A DNA stretch of 64,000 nt, taken from contig LJKL01000011.1 in NCBI GenBank assembly GCA_001421175.1, positions 57,138 to 121,137 on the forward strand, written 5' to 3'. The notes beneath the pieces were generated by a model, which was not told where the DNA came from, made no database searches, and saw nothing but the letters and a program-made list of their open reading frames with translations. This DNA comes from Methanomassiliicoccales archaeon RumEn M2 (GTDB taxonomy: Archaea; Thermoplasmatota; Thermoplasmata; Methanomassiliicoccales; Methanomethylophilaceae). Each line of letters begins with the position of its first letter. Position 1 is the stretch's first letter. The position numbers and the translations under genes were made by a program. Shown here in pieces: positions 53,998-64,000 of the stretch.

Positions 53998-55549
53998 ATG
54001 ACAGCTCTCAAATCGCTGAACCCGGCCACGCTGAAGGAATCCGGATCCGTGGATACGACGGATCCGTCGGAGATACCCCGCATAGTGGAGAGAAGCAGGG
54101 CCGCGCAGGAGATCTGGGCCCTTGTCCCGCCCCGGGAGAGAGCAGTCCTTCTGAAGAACCTCAGACTGCGGATGACCGTTGAGGCGGACCGTGTTGCGGA
54201 GACTGTTCATAAGGATACGGGCAAACCGAGGGCCGAATGCTATAACACGGAGCTGCTGACATCTGCGGTATCCGCAGCCTATCACGAAGAGCTGGTCAAG
54301 AAATTCAAATTCAGGCAGAAGGTGGATCAGGGGCCCATGGGGCTGATGATGAGAATGATGAGGCGGAGATCATACCTGGAATACCTCCCCTTAGGAGTGG
54401 TTGCGGTCATCTCGCCTTTCAATTTCCCCCTGGCGATACCCTTCACCCAGATCGTGGCCGCAGTGGCGGCAGGGAATTCCGTGATACTGAAGCCCTCGAG
54501 CGAGACGCCGTTGACAGGTCAGCTGATATCCGATCTGTTCAGAGAATCAGGTTTCCCGGAGGATCTGGTGATCGCGATCCACGGACCGGGTACCAGCAGA
54601 GCCCTGGCGGCCTCTCCCGGAGTTAACAGGATAGTGTTCACGGGGAGCACGGAGACCGGCAGGGATGTGATGCGCTCGGCGGCCGCCAACCTTACGCCTG
54701 TGACGCTGGAATTGGGGGGGCAAGGATGCGATGATCGTGTTCGACGATGCCGATCTTGATCGGGCGGCTGAATGCGCCGTATGGGCCTCCTTTGTCAATT
54801 CCGGACAGGTATGCGTCGGACTAAGGAGGATATATGTTCAGGAAGGCTCGTTCGAAAGATTCCTGGCACTTATGAAGGCCAAAGCATCCGAGCTCAGACA
54901 GGGGAACGGATGGGAGGACCCGGGCGTTTCTGTGGGACCGATGATAAACGAGGAGGCGGCATCCAAGATGGAATCGCTATGTGCCAGGATGATATCTGAA
55001 GGCGGAAGGGCGGTCATGGGCGGAAAGAGGAACCCAGACCTTACCGGAACATTCTTCGAGCCAACGATAATCGTCGGTGTACCCAAGGACGCCGGATCCG
55101 TGGGCGAAGAGGTCTTCGGTCCCATAGTCAATCTGTTCCCGTTCTCTGATGAGGAAGAAGCGATCAGGCTGGCGGACAGCACAGAATTCGCTCTTGCCGG
55201 ATCCGTATGGACCCGCAACATCGAGAAAGGGAGAAGGGTAGCATCAAATTTGAGATCTGGCACTGTGGTAGTGAACAATGCCATCTATACATACGGCCTT
55301 CCGGCAACGCCCTGGGGAGGCAGCGGGGAGAGCGGGTTCGGAGTTACGCATTCCGAGGAGGGTTTCAGGCAGATGATGCGCATGCACCATGTGCACGTGG
55401 ACAAAGGTGCCGGTAAGGATGCCTGGTGGATGCCTTACACAGAGGAGAGCACAGAGCTCCAGAAGGATATAGTGACCTCCTTCTTCGGAGACGGGAAAGG
55501 GAAGATGGGGACAATCAGAAGATTCCTGTCCTCAAGGAAGAAGGGCTGA
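53998..55549 (+). CDS. NAD(P)-dependent aldehyde dehydrogenase (single-base frame break)
   Basis: The first part has AVISPFNFPLAIPFTQ, KPSSETPLTG and VFTGSTETGRDV and runs to LELGG; the second has FDDADLDRAAECAV, the catalytic Cys in NSGQVCVGLRRIYV, and EEVFGPIVNLFPF. One G too many in the 7-G run at 54714-54720 interrupts ELGGKDAMIVFDD; removing it gives a 516-residue enzyme of normal length with the catalytic Glu in LELGG. The substrate is unknown. Its ATG lies a few bases from the likely transcript start. Confidence 0.85.
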
Positions 55550-55555
55550 ATCCCG

Positions 55556-57144
55556 TCAGGCCGGCGGTCTCAGAACCGCTGTTTCCGTTACCGGAGCAGT
55601 ATCCCTAAGGGCGACAGCATCGGTAAAGCAGGCTGTATCGGTGATCGCCATCGGTGCGCAGACGGATCCCGCTTCCTCAGATGGGGGTGCCGCCGCAATG
55701 ACCTGCAGCTTATCGTGAGGGGCTGAGCATCCGTTATCGCAGAAGACGTACTTCCTGCTGTATCGTGCTCCGGTGCTCGCAGGGGCCGCGGCCTCTGCCT
55801 CATGCGCCCTCCTTATCTTGAAGAAGAAATAGAGGCCCAGGGTGTACATCATCAGACCTCCGACCACTTCGCTCGTCCAGTATCCCCAATACATCGCTTC
55901 CATGGATACGGTTGAAGCGACTGCGTACACGGCGAGTGTGAAAAGCTTGCGTATCGCCGACGATGTTGCAGACACATGCACCTTGCGCAGTGTCTGCAGC
56001 AATGAGGATCCCATAGGGATCAGTATATACATCGGTGTGAAAGTTATGAATATCCTGAGGGCCTTGACCATCTCCGGCCTGAGGTGGGCGGTCCTCTCCG
56101 AATAAGTGAATGCCAGGACCAGCTCTTCTGCCGCAACGAATACCAGTATCGCCGTCGTTATCGTGACGGTCATGACGATGACCATGGTCCGCCAGTGGAC
56201 GAACCATGCCTCCTTGTAGTCCTTTTGGTGAGTATCACCGTAGAGGCGATCATGAGGGCGGATGCGTACGCGGCCGCCGGAATGGTGGCCATCGATATGA
56301 ATATCCCCATCATGCTGTAGACTGCCAGGCCGTCGGGTCCTCCGCCGCGGATTATGAACAGATTGAGCAGGAGGTTCATTCCCGCGATTATGCACAGCTC
56401 TGCGGTCTGGGGGAAGCCCACGATCATGATGTTATCCAAGAGGTGCTTCCTGAGCCTGCCGAAGACAGGGCGCACATACGTCCTGCCGCTGACATACCAA
56501 TAGAAGCCGACCATGCTGGCGATTCCCGTGGCAAGCACCGTTGCCACAGGGGATCCGGTCACTCCCATGTCAAGGGCGAATATGAAAACGGGATCCAGGA
56601 TGAGGTTGAAGACCGATCCCGTCACGAGTACGAACATGGCCTTCTTGTTGGCTCCTTCCGCCCTCAGCAGGCCGGCCACCACACCATTGAACATTATAAC
56701 GGCGGCGCCGACGAAGAAAGGTATCACGTAGTCTGATGCGGTATCGATCAGAGGCCCTGCGCCCATGGCTGAGAGCAGCGGAACTCTTAAGAGCAGAAGA
56801 ACAGGGGAGAGCACGGCAGCGATGACCGCTATCAGGAGTATAGCCTGAGCCGCGAGCTGATTGGCCCCGGGCCTGTCGCCCATCCCTAGATGCCTTGCCA
56901 CCGCTACGGATGCTCCTGCGCCTATGCCGTTGCCGATACCGACGATCATCAGATACAGTACGGCTGACAGGCCTATGACGGAAAGGGCGCCCGGACCGAG
57001 AGCGGAGCACCATACAGCATCGACAAAGGAATTCGTCTGAGCTATCAGAAGCGCTACGGCTATCGGCATAGCCGAGGCTGTGACGGCCTTCCGGGGATCA
57101 GCCAGTACGCTGGATACTATATGTGCAGAGCTTTCGCTTCCCAT
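55556..57144 (-). CDS. MATE family efflux transporter (single-base frame break)
   Basis: The first part (57144 to about 56226) shows helices and MATE landmarks SFVDAVWCSALGPGALSV, GIGNGIGAGASVAVAR and GVVAGLLRAEGANKKA; the second resumes with DYKEAWFVHWRTMV and six more helices ending LYFFFKIRRAHE. Adding one A to AAAA (T4 at 56223-56226, + strand) joins them into a ~529-residue transporter. The last ~85 residues after the final helix are hydrophilic, Ala/Cys-containing and unlike MATE proteins; they may be a local addition or the result of a further unseen error. Confidence 0.82.
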
Positions 57145-57170
57145 CCGTCAGGATTATTGGGAATCCGTAG

Positions 57171-57512
57171 ATTTATAGATATGCAAAAAACGATTCTGCA
57201 CACCGTTTCTTGGGATTCATGTTATGTTCCCTGCTGCAATACCTACGATCCCTTCTTCCCGCGATCCTTGGCAGCGCTGCGTTCATTTTCACGTTCGCCT
57301 TCAGGATCGGGGATAAGGGACGGAACGGAAAATCGAATCACGCAAAGACCCGGTCGGAGACCCCCTGTCCGTATTGTGCAAGAAAGGAGTGTGAATCTTC
57401 ATTATATTCGTCCGGAAATCCCGTTTCCGGACATATTCATGTCTCCCTCATGGCGGAGTATTTTATGCTTTTGGTATTCCTTACGGCCAACGAATCCGAT
57501 ACGGATCGTTAA
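57171..57512 (+). other. Intergenic stretch with a possible small membrane protein (57219-57512)
   Basis: Between the MATE gene and the surface protein there are about 480 bp without a certain gene. A frame from ATG 57219 encodes 97 residues with an N-terminal hydrophobic segment (LLPAILGSAAFIFTFAF), CPYCARKEC and a second hydrophobic segment; TTTATAGATA at 57171-57180 could be its TATA box. No family is recognised and base composition is not decisive, so it is listed only as possible. Confidence 0.3.
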
Positions 57513-57587
57513 GGATTCAGAGCCTTAGTCTATATTAAAATGAAATCATTTATTTTAAATACAGATATAAGACGTTTTGGCAACGAT

Positions 57588-57594
57588 TATATAG
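57588..57594 (+). promoter_or_regulatory. TATA box of the giant surface-protein gene
   Basis: TTATATA(G) lies 33-39 nt before the ATG at 57627, so the leader would be about 10 nt. It supports that start over an upstream in-frame ATG at 57540. Confidence 0.45.
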
Positions 57595-57626
57595 CCGTCA
57601 TCGAAATCTTCAACTGTGAGCCCTTT

Positions 57627-60600
57627 ATGCCTGAGCACTCCAAAAGCCTGATAACGAAGAGGAAAGCGGTATTGATGGTCGCATTGGCAGCGGTTCTGCT
57701 GTCCTCTTATGCACTGATGTCGGACAGCGCGGATCAGACCTCTGCTGAGATCTCCTTCGGAGACCTGACGTATGAGATTTATCCCGGCGAAGCAACGGTT
57801 ACGGGCCTGTCTTATGAGGGTCAGTACAAGAATTCAATAGTTATCCCCTCTAGTATCTTCTACGGTGATACGAGCATCCCTGTTACTTCCATTGATGAAT
57901 ATGCTTTTGAAGACTGCTCATCCCTGACTTCCATAACAATACCTGACAGTGTCACCCTCATAGGCAACAGCGCATTCTCCGGCTGCTCATCTCTCGCATC
58001 CGTTACATTATCCGATAACCTCAGTTACATAAGAGAATACACATTCTCAGGCTGCTCATCCCTGACTTCCATAACGATACCTGACAGCGTCGCCTCCATA
58101 GGCAACAGAGCATTCTCAGACTGCTCATCCCTGACTTCCATCACGATACCTTATAGCGTGAGCGTTCTGGGAAATAACATTTTCGTGGGATGTACCAACC
58201 TGACAGATGTAAGCGTCCATCCTGATAACGGTTTTTCATCGCCGATAACGGGATAGTTTATTCGAAGAACCATGAAACACTAATATTCAGCCTGGTAAGC
58301 AAGACCGGGGCGCTGACCGTGCCGGATGGTGTCAGGTTGATTCGTCAGGGGGGCGTTCTACGGCTGCTCCTCATTGACATCCGTGACGATCCCGAGCAGT
58401 GTCACGTCCATAGACGCCAATGCATTCTACGGCTGCTCCTCTCTGACGTCTGTGAATATACCTGACGGCATTACGGCGATCTCCTCTTGGACCTTCGCCG
58501 GCTGCACATCCCTAACATCCGTGACGATCCCGAGCAGTGTCACGTCCATAGGTGACTATGCATTCTACGGCTGCTCCTCTCTGACGTCCGTGAATATACC
58601 TGACGGCATTACGGCGATCCCCTCAGGGACCTTCGCCGGCTGCTCCTCTCTGACGTCCGTGACGATCCCGAGCAGTGTAACATCTATCGGTTACGGGGCA
58701 TTCGCGAGATGCACGTCTCTGACCTCGGTGACCATACCGGAGAATGTCACAACGCTCGACTACAATGCGTTCGACGGCTGTTACAACATATCTTCCCTGA
58801 CGCTCAATGAAGGCCTGATTCATTTGAAAGATTACGCATTCTCCGGCTGCTCGTCACTGACCGCGGTCAACATACCTGCCAGCGTCTCGGAGATAGGGTC
58901 TTGGGCGTTCTACGACTGCGTTAATCTGACCAGTATAACAGTGAGCGAATCAGTACACTACTATTCGGAAGACGGGATATTGTATAAGCGAGGAAGCACC
59001 CCGGGCAATGACATACTGGTCCTATGCCCTGCAGGGAAGTCCGGGGCAATAGATGTGACCGGGGGAGTTTTCCGGATAGGAGATAATGCATTCGAAAACT
59101 GCCATTTCATCACATCCGTAGTAATCCCTGAAGGCGTAACGGAAATAGGTTATTATTCATTCTCCGGCTGCTCGTCACTGACTTCTGTTCACATGCCTGA
59201 TACGTTGGAGTCCATCGGAGGCTATGCATTCTCAGAATGCACAAGGCTTGTATCAGCGGATATCCCGAGCAGTGTAACATCTATCGGTTACGGGGCATTT
59301 TCCTACACGGCCATAACCTCTGCCGTAATCCCGGCTGCAGTATCCAATCTGTACGATGAGACATTCTATGGGTGCAGCTCGCTGACCTCCGTTACTATAT
59401 CGGAAGGAGTCACCGTGATCGGGAATTATGCGTTCTTCGGCTGCACGTCTATCACAGCCCTCATTTTACCGGATGGGATAACCGATATAGGTTACGCTGC
59501 CTTCGCATACGATGAGTCCCTTTCATCGATAAACATTCCGTCCTCTGTCACATGGATAAGTGCGGAAGCGTTCAGAGGCACCGCTTTGATCTCAGTGAAT
59601 ATACCTGACGGAGTAACCTACATAGGTAACGGGGCCTTCGCAGAATGCTCGGAGCTGACATCCATAAGCGTGGGGACCGGAAATGCGATCTATGAGAGCG
59701 AATCCGGGATCCTTTACGGATATGATGAGTATCTCGGAAAGGAATTGATGCAATGTCCCGCGGGAATGACCGGGGCGGTTACTGTAGCTGAAGAAACAAC
59801 ATCCATAGGGGACTATGCCTTCGCAGGATGCGCTTCCGTTACAGATGTGACGATACCTACCAGCGTTGTACACATAGGTGATTACGCATTCTACGGATGC
59901 TCGTCCATTGTTTCATTGGACATGCCCGAGGGGGTTTTCCATGTGGGCTACGGCGCATTCTCGGATTGTACGTCCCTTACGTCTGTGTATCTTTCCTCCA
60001 CGATCGAGGAGATCGATCAGAGCGCCATAGAAGGCTGCACGGGCCTGATGAACATATTCGTGGCCGAGGGCAACATGATCTGCAAGGACATCGACGGAAT
60101 CCTGTACAGCCCTGACGGTAATGAGCTTGTGCTCTGTCCGAGTGCCAGGGTCTCGGTTGTGATCCCTGAAGGAGTCGAAAGGATCACGGACTATGCATTC
60201 TCGAACTGCACCGAGCTCGTATCCGTAACCATTCCCGGCTCTGTGAGAGATATCGGCCAGAGTGCGTTCTCGAATTGCGGGAAGCTTGTGTCGGTAGAGA
60301 TACCGGACGGCGTGACCGTCATTCCGTCTTGGGCGTTCTGGGGCTGCTCTTCTCTTGAATCCGTCTCGATCCCGGATAGTGTAATGTCCATAGGCGAGTA
60401 CGCGTTCGCAGGGTGCACTTCCCTTGCGCAGGTGAACATACCTTACGGTGTGACCTCGATATCCTCGGGGGCATTCTCAGGCTGTAATTCTCTTTCACAG
60501 GCGGTTATACCCGGAAGCATCATCAGGATCGAGGATTACGCTTTCGCGGATTGCTGGTCACTGAGACAGGCCGACATATCCTCCGTCGTTTATATCGGGG

Positions 60601-63600
60601 ATTACGCCTTCTCGGAATGCAGCCGCCTGCAACAGGCGGACATGCCTGTCGCCCGGTACATAGGGAGCCATGCGTTCGGAGGCTGCCAGTCCCTCACACA
60701 GGTCTCATTGTCCAATACCGTGACATTCGTCGGTCCCGGTGCATTCTCGGAATGCTATTCGCTGTCCGGAATATCCGTTTCCACAGCCAACACCAGCTAT
60801 TCGGGAGACGAATCCACAGGTTACGCTCTTTATTCGAAGGATATGACGGTGCTTCTGCAATGCCCGGGCATGGCGACATCGATAACGATCCCCGCCACCG
60901 TCAAGACTATTGAGTACGGGGCCTTCGACGGATGTTGGAATCTGGCATCGATAAACGTGGCGGAAGGCAACAGCTTCTTCGTCTCCTATGACGGGGTGCT
61001 GTACTCCAAGGGCGGGGAGCTCATAAAGTGCCCTCCGGGCAAAGGAGGGCCGGTCTCGGTGCATGAAGGCACCGTCGCAATAGGTGACAGAGCCTTCTCT
61101 GAATGCTACAGAATAACGTCGGTAAGCATGCCGTCCTCCGTCCTCCGCATAGGGGAAGAAGCATTCTACCTGTGCACATCCATGACCTCTGCGGATATAC
61201 CTTCGGGAGTGAGGGAGATCGGGGACGGTGCATTCTACGGATGCCTGTCGTTACAGACGGTGACGATACCTGCGGGAGTGAAGGCAATCGGGAAAGGCAC
61301 GTTCACCGCATGCATCTCGCTTGAGACACTGACCATATCCCCTGGTGTGCTGTATATCGGCGAGAACGCATTCGTATTCTGCATGGGCCTCCAAACGGTC
61401 AATGTACCGGGGACCGTGGTGCAGATAGACGACTATGCATTCGGGCACTGCAATTCCCTCTACTATGTGGAACTGAATGAGGGCACGGCGGTAATAGGCG
61501 AATACGCCTTCGCGGTCTGCGGGAACCTGAACCCGGCGACGGTAGACATTCCGCTCACCGCTGTGAACGGATACGTGAGCGATACTGCGTTCTCCGCCGC
61601 CTGGGATGCGGGTATCTTCGTGGTGCACTACGATAGCAACGGAGGCACAGGTAGCTCGATACCCTCGTTCTCCTTCTACGGCGAGGAGATAGAACTTCCT
61701 TCCTGGGAAGGCTATTCCAAGGATGGGAAGGTGTTCGGAGGATGGTCGGAAACAGGATTATCGCCGGCCATAGAGGGCAGGTACGTGCCGAAGGGAGACG
61801 TAACGCTGAAGGTGATATGGAATGACCCGGCCCCGGCGACGGTGACCTTCGATCTTAACGGAGGCTCCGGAACCGTTTCGCCGATCAATGGGTACACCGG
61901 CACAACGGAGGCTCTGCCATCGGGCGAGGGATTGACCAAGGACGGCTTCGAGTTCATCGGATGGTCTGCGACCGTCAACGGATATCCTTTGGATTCGCCT
62001 TACATGATATTTGAAAGTGCGACGCTTTATGCAGTCTGGAATCCGGTATATTCCGGGCCGTACACCGTAACATGGAATGTTGAAGGTGTTCTGACCGAGC
62101 TGTACCTGAATGCGGGAGAGGAACCTGTTTATTCCTGGCCGACGCCCGAAAAGGCGGCAACCAACGAATACACATACACATTTGCCGGATGGGACAAGCC
62201 TTTATTACCAGTTACGGGGGACGTCACATACACCGCGATGTTTGCTTCTCAGATAAGGCAGTATGAGATCACATGGAACATTGAAGGCGACACGACCGTG
62301 ACCTATTTGAACTACGGAACGAACCCTGTATACTCCGGGACGCCGACAAAGGCCTCTACGCTGGAGTTCGATTTCGAATTCTCTGGTTGGACCCCGTCCC
62401 TCGTATCTGTGACTGGAAATATCACATACACGGCGCAGTTCAAAGAGATCCAGAGGAGCTACAATGTGACCTGGGTCATCGAAGGTGAGTCGACGGTGAC
62501 ATCATATCTTTACGGAACTATGCCCACCCACTCTGAACCATTTAAAGAAGATAATGAGCAATATTGGTATTCGTTTGATGGATGGACGCCTGACATAGTC
62601 GCAGTCGCGGATAATGCGACCTATACCGCGGTCTTTGAGACCCACCTCCAAACTTACGAATATGATTACGATCTGAACGGAGGCGACGGAACACCTCCGT
62701 CAGGCGGTTCGATAGATTACGGCTCGATCCTTGATCTGGCATCCGGAGAGGGATTGACGAAGACAGGCCATACCTTCGTCGGATGGTCTCTGATTCAGGA
62801 TGGAGCAGCCATGGCAGAGCCCTACTCTCTGACGGGTGATGTGACATTCTATGCTGTGTGGGAGATCGATACATATCTGATAACCTGGGTCATCGGAGAA
62901 GGATCAATCTCAGAAACATATGACTATGGGGAAACGCCCAGCTATCCCGAAACTGTGTCCAAGCCCTCTGATGCGCAATACGATTATGTGTTCACAGTAT
63001 GGACGCCGGTGATAGTCCCCGTAACAGAGGATGAGACATACACTGCGAATTTTAATTCGAACTTAAGGACATACAATTTCGGATACGATCTGAACGGAGG
63101 CGACGGAACACCGCCATCCGGGGGCTCGAATTTCTATGGTTCCGTGGTCCCTTCGCAGTCGGGTGACGGACTGACAAAGATAGGTCATACCTTTGGCGGA
63201 TGGTCTGATTCTGCGGAAGGAATAGCGGTAGAAGATCCTTATACTGACCGGGGACGTTACCTTCTATGCCGTATGGAATGTGAACCAGTACACGCTGACC
63301 TTCAGTATCAACGAAGCCACTGGAACGGCTCCTGATGCGATCACAGCCGACTACGGTTCCGTGGTATCCCTGCCTGGTGTTGGGGACATGTCCAAGGAAG
63401 GATATATCTTCGGCGGATGGTCTGAGACGGCGGACGGAACGGCGGTAACCTTGCCGTACCGTATGCCTTTGGACGGGGACACCCTATACGCTATATGGAA
63501 TCCTCCTTCCCAGGCTACGGTGGCCTTCGATTCTAATGGAGGGACCGGCACAGTTTCGAGCATCGAACAGGATACAGGCACATCTCTCGTTCTGCCAGAT

Positions 63601-64000
63601 GGCAGTGGATTGACAAAGGACGGATATACCTTCGGGGGATGGTCTGAATATCTCAACGGAAGCGCACTGTCCTCTTATATGATCACGGGTGATGCAACCC
63701 TCTATGCTGTATGGGGTGTAAACCAGTACACGTTGACCTTCGATGTCAACGGAGCCACGGGCACGATCCCCTCGGAGATCACGGCAGACTACGGCTCTGT
63801 GGTGACGTTGCCCGTCGTCGGAGATCTCGACAGGCCAGGATTTACCTTCGGGGGATGGTCTGAGACGTTGGACGGAATGGCGGTAACCCTGCCGTACAGC
63901 ATGCCTCTGAACGGAAAGACGCTCTATGCTGTATGGGGCATCAACCAATACACCGTGACCTTCAATGCCAACGGAGCAACAGGAGATACCCCCCGCGCCG
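57627..64000 (+). CDS. Giant secreted BspA-type LRR and InlB-repeat surface protein (3' end beyond window; three frame breaks)
   Basis: The N-terminus is a signal peptide (KRKAVLMVALAAVLLSSYAL). Several dozen ~23-residue leucine-rich repeats of the BspA/LRR_5 type follow (pattern AFxGCSSLTSVTIPxSVTSIG) to about 61600, with non-repeat inserts such as GILYKRGSTPGND. From about 61600 on come InlB/Flg_new repeats (GGWSE...TLYAVW). Breaks at the T5 run 58232-58236 (T lost), the G6 run 58348-58353 (G gained) and near 63243 split it, but repeats resume in phase after each, so it is probably one protein of over 2,100 residues. Such proteins in gut archaea and bacteria are thought to be adhesins. No anchor is visible before the window ends. 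Confidence 0.85.
58377..58652 (+). repeat. Tandem 138-bp near-identical repeat inside the LRR region
   Basis: Two adjacent 138-bp copies (58377-58514 and 58515-58652), each coding 46 residues or two LRR units, differ at few positions; the opening of a third copy follows at 58653. GTGACGATCCCGAGCAGTGT starts all three. The near identity at DNA level points to recent duplication by recombination or slippage. Confidence 0.8.
61600..64000 (+). repeat. InlB/Listeria-Bacteroides (Flg_new) repeat region
   Basis: Several units of about 60-75 residues share a beta-strand opening such as VTFDLNGGSGT, a central LPSGEGLTKDGFEFIGWS and an end like TLYAVW. Others are the MucBP-like or short variants with ITWNIEGDTTVTYL and YTAQF. 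They continue to the right edge of the window. Repeats of this class stiffen bacterial surface adhesins. Confidence 0.75.

Noticed and set aside
21239..57144. Calling the ABC permease, ABC-F, aldehyde dehydrogenase, MATE and parvulin genes pseudogenes
   Set aside because: Each has a single one-base break with conserved sequence on both sides, and several are in homopolymers, so sequence error is more likely than decay.
57870..61600. Regular DNA repeats that could suggest a CRISPR array
   Set aside because: They are coding LRR units with ~69-bp periodicity, drift between copies and no unique spacers.
1..64000. tRNA, rRNA, insertion sequences, prophage or integrase
   Set aside because: Intergenic gaps were read on both strands; no tRNA arms (GTTCRA with matching stems), transposase motifs or terminal repeats were recognised. 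A covariance-model search would be needed to exclude small RNAs.

Overview
The window looks like chromosomal DNA of a methanogenic archaeon. The most likely group is the Methanomassiliicoccales (gut-type Methanomethylophilaceae); this is inferred from gene content, since no rRNA or pyl gene is present. The archaeal evidence is CobY in place of CobU, an archaeal-type CobT, the COG1900/NIL-ferredoxin/COG2122 homocysteine genes known from methanogens, pelota, an archaeal HTH-ACT regulator, and TATA boxes about 25-35 nt upstream of several start codons. The large Listeria-Bacteroides-type surface protein at the right end points to a gut habitat. Genes are packed tightly, often with 4-nt ATGA overlaps, and TGA is by far the commonest stop.

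Layout: (1) 1-6171, cobinamide salvage and late B12 assembly: cbiZ (cut by the window edge), cobS, cobY, cobT, a cobQ fused to a Cys-rich domain, and a second cobQ-like gene without its amidotransferase half. (2) 6158-10532, a shortened phosphoglycerate-mutase-like gene, hypF, gcvH and mtnP. (3) 10569-16851, histidine biosynthesis on the minus strand (hisG-C-H-A, a Cys-rich HTH regulator with its own operator, hisB-F-IE and a PHP phosphatase); hisD is absent. (4) 16895-20241, a homocysteine operon (asd, COG1900, NIL-ferredoxin, COG2122) that reads towards hisG. (5) 20358-21238, chorismate mutase and a divergent ACT-domain regulator. (6) 21239-28656, a cobaltochelatase operon (chlD, cobN) followed by an ABC exporter. 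(7) 28713-34179, carAB and pelota. (8) 34265-38480, a homocitrate/Re-citrate synthase-type gene, an ABC-F ATPase and an isocitrate dehydrogenase. (9) 38528-41849, a TetR regulator and MMPL transporter separated by two inverted-repeat operators. (10) 41908-46157, a bacterial-type pseudouridine synthase, a methyltransferase and a feo iron-uptake operon with iron-box-like operators. (11) 46275-57144, DUF1846, endonuclease IV, a hydantoinase-like ASKHA protein with a partial inverted paralogue joined to a receiver domain, parvulin, SDR, EFR1 ferredoxin, aldehyde dehydrogenase and a MATE transporter. (12) 57627 to the right edge, one giant secreted leucine-rich-repeat and InlB-repeat protein.

The most notable signal is in chlD. 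A canonical -1 slippery heptamer, a 6-nt spacer and a 9-bp hairpin lie exactly where the AAA+ half ends in TGA and the VWA half continues in the -1 frame. No separate small-subunit gene is present here, so one gene probably makes both small and medium chelatase subunits, as reported for chlD in other prokaryotes. A caution applies to the whole window: about a dozen other genes carry single-base frame breaks, roughly half of them in G/C runs of 6-7 or T runs of 4-5. These look like base-calling errors rather than biology, and the affected genes are annotated as whole genes with the break noted.
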